11,542 bases of DNA from Chthoniobacterales bacterium. GTDB lineage: Bacteria; Verrucomicrobiota; Verrucomicrobiia; Chthoniobacterales; JACTMZ01. Of the stretch, positions 7,058-11,542 are shown piece by piece (position 1 is the stretch's first letter; the number at the start of each line of letters is the position of its first letter). The notes under the pieces are model-generated. The model was not told the origin of the DNA, made no database searches, and saw only the letters and a list, made by a program, of their open reading frames with translations. The stretch covers positions 1 to 11,542 of the forward strand of contig JAFMJK010000054.1 of the NCBI GenBank assembly GCA_017853515.1, written 5' to 3'. Position numbers and translations under genes: made by a program.

Positions 7058-7805
7058 CGATTTTGGCGAAACTGCGCGGCTCGAGACTCGCGCCGCCGAC
7101 CAAAGCCCCGTCGATGTCGGACTGGTGAAGAAGCTCTTTGGCGTTGTCCGGCTTAACGCTGCCGCCGTATTGGATGCGCACCTTCGAGGCGGTGGTTGCA
7201 TCGAACATCTCGGCCAGTGTCTGGCGGATGAAAGCGTGGGCCTCCTGCGCCTGCTCCGGCGTCGCGGTGCGGCCGGTGCCGATGGCCCAGACGGGCTCGT
7301 AGGCGATCACGGTGTCGAGCATCTGGTCGGCATCGAGTCCGGCGAGGGAACCCTTCAACTGGCGCGCGAGCACCTCGTGGTGTTGGTTCGCATCGCGTTC
7401 CGCGAGCGTCTCGCCGACGCAAACGATGGGACGAAGGCTGGCCGCGAGCGCCGTTTTGACCTTCTTGTTGATGAGTTCGTCGGTCTCCCCGAAAATGGTG
7501 CGGCGTTCGCTGTGCCCGAGCACCACGTATCGGGTGAAAAATTCGCGGAGCATTCCCGCGCTGACCTCGCCGGTGAAAGCGCCCGAAGCCTCGTGCCACA
7601 TGTTCTGGGCGCCGAGGGAGACACCCGGTATTTCACCGAGAATCTCCGAGAGCTTGGGCAGTGCGGTGAACGGCGGGACAATGACCACCTCGGCGCCGTC
7701 GAAGTTTTTCAGCTCCAACTCGAGATCTTCCATGAACGATGCGGCCTCGCTGGACGTCATGTTCATTTTCCAGTTGGCGGCGATGATTTTTTTGCGGATG
7801 GCCAT
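7035..7805 (-). CDS. tpiA: Triosephosphate isomerase
   Basis: TpiA interconverts dihydroxyacetone phosphate and glyceraldehyde-3-phosphate in the cytosol, linking glycolysis, gluconeogenesis and pentose phosphate output. All active-site elements are present: Asn11 and Lys13 in AANWKMN, His98 in VVLGHSERR, Glu170 in AYEPVWAIGTG, and the phosphate-binding glycines in YGGSVK (213-218) and ALVGGASL (234-241). Length, 256 residues, is normal. The ATG at 7803-7805 is chosen because MAIRKKIIAANWKMN begins as in the family; the frame runs further upstream to 7907 but that part is non-homologous and overlaps opcA. It follows opcA by 65 bp on the same strand, and a candidate promoter lies in that gap. 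Its last 23 bp overlap the convergent GT9 gene. Identification is secure. Confidence 0.98.
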   Translation of the reverse strand: MAIRKKIIAANWKMNMTSSEAASFMEDLELELKNFDGAEVVIVPPFTALPKLSEILGEIPGVSLGAQNMWHEASGAFTGEVSAGMLREFFTRYVVLGHSERRTIFGETDELINKKVKTALAASLRPIVCVGETLAERDANQHHEVLARQLKGSLAGLDADQMLDTVIAYEPVWAIGTGRTATPEQAQEAHAFIRQTLAEMFDATTASKVRIQYGGSVKPDNAKELLHQSDIDGALVGGASLEPRSFAKIVKAAARG

Positions 7806-7820
7806 CGGATGAATCGGACA

Positions 7821-7849
7821 AATTAACGGACTGTGGCAGCGGCTGACAA
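7821..7849 (-). promoter_or_regulatory. Possible promoter for tpiA
   Basis: Read on the minus strand, TTGTCA (complement of 7844-7849) matches five of six bases of the -35 consensus. GTTAAT (complement of 7822-7827) follows after a 16-bp spacer, or TTAATT (7821-7826) after 17. Transcription would start around 7814, leaving an untranslated leader of about nine bases before the ATG at 7805. It lies inside the only sizeable gap of the metF-zwf-opcA-tpiA cluster. It is a motif match without experimental support. Confidence 0.38.
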
Positions 7850-7871
7850 GCTCTGCTTGACCCGGGCCGCT
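7838..7871 (-). terminator. Two-tier hairpin between opcA and tpiA
   Basis: An outer stem pairs AGCGGC (7838-7843) with GCCGCT (7866-7871). Inside it, CAAGC (7847-7851) pairs with GCTTG (7855-7859) around a three-base loop. The hairpin begins at the opcA stop codon and overlaps the candidate tpiA -35 element. No U-tract follows on the minus strand. It could be a weak or Rho-assisted terminator, a transcript-stabilising stem that separates tpiA expression from the upstream genes, or an operator. Confidence 0.3.
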
Positions 7872-8932
7872 CAAAGAAGCGGTTCGACAGCACGGATGGC
7901 CGGCCAAAAGAGGGGGTGGCGGCCCACGCGTGCCAATTCCGCAAGCAGGATGTCGGAGATTTTTTCGCGGCCTGCGGGAAGCATTTGCGAAACCGGAGCG
8001 CCGTTCGCCGGTTTGTATTCGACGACATAGAACTCGCCGTCGTCCGCGCGTTTGGCCGAAGCCTCCGCGCCGGGGAAACGGAATTCGGTCGAGGCCACCG
8101 CGGCGGGCAATTCCGCCTCCTCCCGCAGCACGAATTCCGCCACGCCGCCGTCGCGCCTGCGGAAAAAATGCCTCTGCCCTTCATGTTCGAGATGCCAGCC
8201 GAGCCGGCTGGCGATCCATCCCAGCAATTGCAGCGCGGTCAGACGGTGGCCGGTGAGATGGCGGATAGCGACTTTTTCTAGGCGCGGGAGTTTGGCGCGG
8301 GCCGCGGGGGTGTCGAAGATTTGGGCGATGGCGTAACGCAGGTGGAAGAGCCTCGTCCAGTTGAGATCACACACCGCGCAACTCCCGGCGCCGAGCACCT
8401 CGATGTCGCGAAGGATGGCGAACTGCGGCGCGGGGCGCGACCACGACTGGCTGTCGACGATGAGGCGGTCGACCCGCGTCCAGAGGCGCGCATCCGGTTC
8501 GGGATGCAACTCTCCCTGCCACCAAAAACAAAGCGGCAGGTCGGAGTCGAGGTGCGAAAAAACGATGTTGGGCAAACGCCCCGCCGCGGGGCCCTCCAGC
8601 CGGAAAGTGATTTGCTCGGAGCAGATTTCTTTCGGTCCGCCGGATTCGCGGCGGTGGCAGTGCGCGGTGATCCACGCTTCGACATCCGTTTTCTCGGCCT
8701 GCGGATCGGCCTGCACGAGGAGCGCGCGGAAGGCGTGGTCGGCCGCGATCTCGGCGAGCAGCGGGGTGTTCGCCGCGATGGCGTCGGACGATTCGCTGTA
8801 AACGACCAGATTGACCAGCGAGGCGCGCACTTTGCCCGCGTCCGAAGCGCTCCAGAGCTCGCCGAGCTTGCGGTCGATTTCCCCGACTCCGACGGGCAGA
8901 CCGGGCGAGAAGCTTTGCACAGACTGCGTCAC
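7871..8932 (-). CDS. opcA: Glucose-6-phosphate dehydrogenase assembly protein OpcA
   Basis: OpcA binds glucose-6-phosphate dehydrogenase and promotes its active oligomer. It is best known in cyanobacteria, where thioredoxin controls it through cysteines, and in actinobacteria. The 353-residue protein has no catalytic motif. Family-like parts are ITFRLEGPAAGRLPNIVFSHLDSDLPLCFWWQGELH near 108-143 and CDLNWTRLFHLRYAIAQIFD near 188-207. A CxxC motif, CAVC at 185-188, immediately precedes the second block. Other cysteines are at 92, 104 and 135. It starts at GTG 8930-8932, which overlaps the zwf stop (GTGA), so translation is probably coupled to the enzyme it serves. Position and the internal blocks together make the call good. 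Whether this protein is redox-controlled is inference. Confidence 0.87.
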   Translation of the reverse strand: MTQSVQSFSPGLPVGVGEIDRKLGELWSASDAGKVRASLVNLVVYSESSDAIAANTPLLAEIAADHAFRALLVQADPQAEKTDVEAWITAHCHRRESGGPKEICSEQITFRLEGPAAGRLPNIVFSHLDSDLPLCFWWQGELHPEPDARLWTRVDRLIVDSQSWSRPAPQFAILRDIEVLGAGSCAVCDLNWTRLFHLRYAIAQIFDTPAARAKLPRLEKVAIRHLTGHRLTALQLLGWIASRLGWHLEHEGQRHFFRRRDGGVAEFVLREEAELPAAVASTEFRFPGAEASAKRADDGEFYVVEYKPANGAPVSQMLPAGREKISDILLAELARVGRHPLFWPAIRAVEPLL

Positions 8933-10461
8933 AGCCGCCGCCAGGTCGCGCCGTCCTGCGCGAGAAGTTCATCCGCCTCGCGCGGGCCCCACGTCCCCGC
9001 GGGATAAAAGTCGAGCCGCGGCGCTTCGCCGTCCTGCCAGGCCTTGCGGATGCCGTCGATAAAACTCCACGCATGTTCCACCTCGTCGCGTCGCGCAAAG
9101 AGCGTGGCGTCGCCGCTCATCGCGTCGAGCAGAAGCCGCTCGTAGGCCTCCGGCGTGGCTTTGCCGAAGGATGTGCCGTAATGGAAGTCCATCTTCACCG
9201 GTTCGATCTGCAAAAGCGCGCCGGGCATCTTCGCCGCCATGCGGAAAGAAATTCCCTCGTCGGGTTGGATGCGGATGACAAGCGCGTTGGCGTCCTGCAG
9301 CTGGCTTTCCCGGTTGAACAGGACGGGCGGGGTCGGGCGGAATTGGATGGCGATTTCCGTGCCCGACTTGGGCAGGCGTTTGCCCACGCGGACAAAAAAC
9401 GGCACGCCGGCCCAGCGCCAGTTGTCGATGTGCAGACGCAAGGCGACGTAGGTCTCGGTCTTCGAATCGGGCGCGACGCCCGGCTCCTCGCGGTAGCCCG
9501 GCACATCGCTTCCGTTGATGAATCCCGCGGTGTATTGCGCCCGCACCACGTTTTCGGCGACGGACTTGCCGGTCAAGGGACGCAGGGCGCGGAGAACTTT
9601 CACTTTTTCGTCACGCACGGCGTCGGCACTCAAATCGGTGGGCGGCTCCATCGCGGTGAGGCAGAGCAGTTGCAGCAGGTGGTTCTGCACCATGTCGCGC
9701 AGCGCGCCCGATTGCTCGTAGTAGCCCGCGCGCGTCTCCACCCCGAGCGGTTCGCTCGCCGTGATCTGCACATTCTCCACGTAGCGGTGGTTCCAGAGCG
9801 CCTCGAACACGGTGTTGGCGAAGCGCAGCACCATGAGGTTCTGAGCGGTTTCCTTGCCCAGGTAGTGGTCGATGCGGAACGTTTCGTCCTCGGGGAACGC
9901 CGCCGCGACGGCTTCGTTGAGGCGGTGCGCGCTCGGCAGGTCGGTGCCGAACGGTTTCTCCACGATGAGGCGGGCCCATGCTCCGGGTTGGGCATGACTG
10001 AGGCCGCTGCTGCGCAGATTTTCCAGGATGACGTCGAACTCGGTCGGTGAGGAAGCGAGGTAAAAAAGACGGTTGCCGCGCGTGCCGAGGCGCGCTTCGA
10101 GCGATTCCAGCTCCTTGCCGAGCGAGGCGTATCCCGCGGGATCGTCGAAACTGCTGCGGTGGTAAAAAATATTCGCGGCAAAACGGCTCCAAAGCTCGTC
10201 GTTGACCGGACGTCGCGAATATTTGCGCGCAGCCTCGCCGAGTTCTTCGCGGAATCCCTCGCTCGTTTTGTCGCGGCGCGCGAAGCACACGACGGCCAAG
10301 CCGGATGGTAGATTCCCGTCCGCCGCGAGATTGTAGAGCGCGGGGATGAGTTTGCGGCGCGTCAGGTCGCCCGTCGCGCCGAAGATGACCAGCGCACAGG
10401 GCTCCGCCACGGCGCGGTTGACCAGACCGTCGCGGAAAGGGTTGTCGTTTTCTTTTTCCAT
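8929..10461 (-). CDS. zwf: Glucose-6-phosphate 1-dehydrogenase
   Basis: Zwf oxidises glucose-6-phosphate to 6-phosphogluconolactone with reduction of NADP+. It is the entry step of the oxidative pentose phosphate and Entner-Doudoroff routes, in the cytosol. The 510-residue protein has the nucleotide-binding loop GATGDLTRRK at 28-37, an Arg pair at 62-63 suited to binding the NADP phosphate, EKPFG at 168-172, the substrate signature RIDHYLGKE at 196-204 with His199, and the probable catalytic His261 in MVQNHLLQLL. The C-terminal half contains RVGKRLPKS (358-366) and the PAGTWGP ending near 487-493. ATG 10459-10461 is the natural start, nine bases after the metF stop. No clear ribosome binding site is seen, so coupling with metF translation is possible. 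opcA overlaps its stop. Identification is secure. Confidence 0.98.
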   Translation of the reverse strand: MEKENDNPFRDGLVNRAVAEPCALVIFGATGDLTRRKLIPALYNLAADGNLPSGLAVVCFARRDKTSEGFREELGEAARKYSRRPVNDELWSRFAANIFYHRSSFDDPAGYASLGKELESLEARLGTRGNRLFYLASSPTEFDVILENLRSSGLSHAQPGAWARLIVEKPFGTDLPSAHRLNEAVAAAFPEDETFRIDHYLGKETAQNLMVLRFANTVFEALWNHRYVENVQITASEPLGVETRAGYYEQSGALRDMVQNHLLQLLCLTAMEPPTDLSADAVRDEKVKVLRALRPLTGKSVAENVVRAQYTAGFINGSDVPGYREEPGVAPDSKTETYVALRLHIDNWRWAGVPFFVRVGKRLPKSGTEIAIQFRPTPPVLFNRESQLQDANALVIRIQPDEGISFRMAAKMPGALLQIEPVKMDFHYGTSFGKATPEAYERLLLDAMSGDATLFARRDEVEHAWSFIDGIRKAWQDGEAPRLDFYPAGTWGPREADELLAQDGATWRRL

Positions 10462-10470
10462 GGGTGCGAG

Positions 10471-11361
10471 TCAGGCCGCCTCGCGCTCGAGGGAGCGCGC
10501 GAGAGTGATGGCCGGTCCCGAGCGGTTCAAGATATAGAGGTGGATTCCGGGCGCGCCGCTGCGCAAAAGTTCCTTCATCTGGTGGTAGGCCCATGTGACG
10601 CCGACCGCTTCGGCGGCGCGCGGTTCGTTTTCGACGACCTGCAATTGCTCGACCAGCGCGCGCGGCAGCGACGATCCGCACATCGGGCCGAAGCGCTGCA
10701 CCTGCGCCAGCGACAATGCCGGGAGCAAACCGGGCAACACCGGCAGATTGATCCCGAGCTCGCGGCACCGACCGAGAAAACGGAAGTAGTGCTCGTTGTC
10801 GAAGAACAGCTGCGTGGTGAGGAAAGACGCGCCGGCCTCGGCTTTGATTTTCAGGTGCGCCAAGTCGTCATCCATCGAGGCGGCCTCGGGGTGTTTTTCC
10901 GGATAGGCTCCCGCACCGAGGCACATGTCGGGAAAATTTTCCCGGATCAAGGCGATCAGGTCGCTCGCGTAGCGCAGACCGTCCGGACTCGGCACGAACT
11001 CCGTCTGTCCTTTGGGCGGATCGCCGCGCAGGGCCATGATGTTGCGGATGCCGTCCGCATGGTAGCCGGCCACGATGTCGAGCAACTCGCCGCGGGTTGA
11101 TCCCACGCAGGTCAGGTGCGGCATGACAAGCCACCCGAATTCCTCGCGGAGAATCTTGGCGTATTTGAAGGTGCGTTCGCGCGTGGTGCCGCCGGCTCCG
11201 TAAGTGATCGAAACGAAATCCGGCCGGTAGGGCCGGATCGCTTCCGCGCTGCGCAAAAGTTGCTGGCCGCCATCCTCGTTTTTGGGCGGAAAAAATTCCA
11301 CGGACAGCTTGGGCGGTCCGCTGGCGAGCAGTTCGGTGATGGGCCGGTCGATGGCAGGCAT
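10471..11361 (-). CDS. metF: Methylenetetrahydrofolate reductase
   Basis: MetF reduces 5,10-methylene-tetrahydrofolate to 5-methyl-tetrahydrofolate with FAD and a reduced nicotinamide cofactor, supplying the methyl group for methionine synthesis. The protein is a single catalytic TIM-barrel domain of 296 residues, the usual bacterial length. Visible parts are VEFFPPKNEDG (21-31) with the catalytic-type Glu22, YGAGGTTRERT (54-64), PHLTCVG (81-87), LRGDPPKG (111-118) with flavin-contacting Asp114, AYPEKHPEA (152-160) and TTQLFFD (182-188). Starts are uncertain: ATG at 11359-11361 gives family length, while in-frame ATGs at 11377-11379 and 11395-11397 would add 6 or 12 residues. The farthest has a weak GGGGG three bases before it. 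It is the first gene of the minus-strand cluster, with zwf nine bases beyond its stop. Confidence 0.97.
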   Translation of the reverse strand: MPAIDRPITELLASGPPKLSVEFFPPKNEDGGQQLLRSAEAIRPYRPDFVSITYGAGGTTRERTFKYAKILREEFGWLVMPHLTCVGSTRGELLDIVAGYHADGIRNIMALRGDPPKGQTEFVPSPDGLRYASDLIALIRENFPDMCLGAGAYPEKHPEAASMDDDLAHLKIKAEAGASFLTTQLFFDNEHYFRFLGRCRELGINLPVLPGLLPALSLAQVQRFGPMCGSSLPRALVEQLQVVENEPRAAEAVGVTWAYHQMKELLRSGAPGIHLYILNRSGPAITLARSLEREAA

Positions 11362-11397
11362 AGGGAAAAGAGCGCGCATGGTGCACCCGGATGGCAT

Positions 11398-11454
11398 GCG
11401 CCCCCAAGGAAAATTGCGTTGCCAAGGAGGCGAGGGGACAAGGATGCTCTGTCG
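11398..11454. promoter_or_regulatory. Divergent intergenic region with three CAAGGA copies
   Basis: This short gap separates metF from the plus-strand gene at the right edge, and must hold promoters for one or both. CAAGGA occurs at 11405-11410, 11423-11428 and 11439-11444, 18 and 16 bases apart. The first two copies extend to CCAAGGA. I could not place a convincing -35/-10 pair. There is no room for a SAM riboswitch ahead of metF. The repeats may be a binding site or chance. Confidence 0.3.
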
Positions 11455-11542
11455 ATGGATCGACCTTCGACCCCGGATCTCTGCGCCTTGCCCGGCGCCG
11501 GCGTGCTTGTCCTCTGCGCCGTGTTGTTGTTTGCCGGCTACG
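11455..11542 (+). CDS. Start of a probable membrane protein (cut by window edge)
   Basis: From ATG 11455-11457 the frame reads MDRPSTPDLCALPGAGVLVL and continues CAVLLFAGY to the window edge without a stop. From about residue 11 it is strongly hydrophobic, like a first transmembrane helix with a short polar N-terminus. Twenty-three of 29 codons end in G or C, in line with the real genes here. An alternative frame from ATG 11444 gives a Cys- and Pro-rich, unlikely peptide. AAGGAGG at 11424-11430 is too far from 11455 to be a good ribosome binding site. It would be divergent from metF. The family cannot be identified from 29 residues. Confidence 0.45.
   Translation, partial: MDRPSTPDLCALPGAGVLVLCAVLLFAGY

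Noticed and set aside
6864..7826. A 320-residue plus-strand frame over tpiA
   Set aside because: Antisense shadow of tpiA; begins inside the GT9 gene in another frame and has no domain.
7806..7907. 34-residue N-terminal extension of TpiA
   Set aside because: Overlaps opcA and lacks similarity to TpiA, whose conserved start matches ATG 7803-7805.
9073..10050. A 325-residue plus-strand frame across zwf
   Set aside because: Antisense shadow of zwf; low-complexity Arg/His/Gly-rich peptide with no recognisable domain.
9611..10768. A 385-residue minus-strand frame across zwf and metF
   Set aside because: Out-of-frame shadow spanning two well-supported genes; Arg-rich, with no motif.
11398..11454. 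SAM riboswitch ahead of metF
   Set aside because: The gap to the next gene is only 57 bases and lacks the required helices.
1..11542. A CRISPR array, mobile element, prophage or defence island
   Set aside because: No regularly spaced long repeats, terminal inverted repeats, transposase, integrase, Cas or defence-type genes were seen; codon usage is even from end to end.

Overview
The window is compact, GC-rich bacterial chromosome. Its codons strongly favour G or C at the third position, which also produces long open frames antisense to most real genes. The gene set is mainly conserved housekeeping metabolism plus cell-envelope sugar enzymes. I see no transposase, integrase, CRISPR array, phage gene or rRNA/tRNA gene. 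No start codon has a convincing Shine-Dalgarno sequence at normal spacing. A zwf-opcA pair in this setting suggests a Gram-negative lineage such as Verrucomicrobiota. That placement is an inference from gene content and protein style, not proven by the sequence.

Layout. Positions 1-222 are mostly non-coding, with a possible 3' end of an upstream gene (stop at 36-38) and two weak hairpins. A GT4-type glycosyltransferase (minus, 223-1371) and a NodB-type polysaccharide deacetylase (plus, 1414-2190) diverge from a 42-bp gap. The deacetylase converges on rarA (minus, 2187-3530), and their stop codons overlap. From a 55-bp gap opposite rarA starts a tight plus-strand cluster: proA (3586-4854), acyP (4858-5133), an ABC-2-type exporter ATPase (5130-6005) and a GT9/heptosyltransferase-like protein (6008-7057). 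Spacings are 3 bp, a 4-bp ATGA overlap and 2 bp, so these four are probably co-transcribed.

The right half is a minus-strand cluster read leftward: metF (10471-11361), zwf (8929-10461), opcA (7871-8932) and tpiA (7035-7805). metF-zwf are 9 bp apart and zwf-opcA overlap by 4 bp. tpiA follows a 65-bp gap holding a hairpin and a possible promoter of its own. tpiA and the GT9 gene converge and overlap by 23 bp. At the right edge the first 29 codons of a probable membrane protein (11455 onward, plus) diverge from metF.

Function. ProA makes glutamate semialdehyde for proline. Zwf with its assembly factor OpcA feeds the oxidative pentose phosphate pathway and makes NADPH. TpiA joins that carbon to glycolysis, and MetF supplies methyl-folate using reduced cofactors. 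The left genes and the ABC/GT9 pair point to envelope polysaccharide or lipopolysaccharide work. I found no clearly new multi-gene system. The points most worth checking are the opcA linkage and CxxC motif, the proA-acyP pairing, and the ABC ATPase without an adjacent permease.
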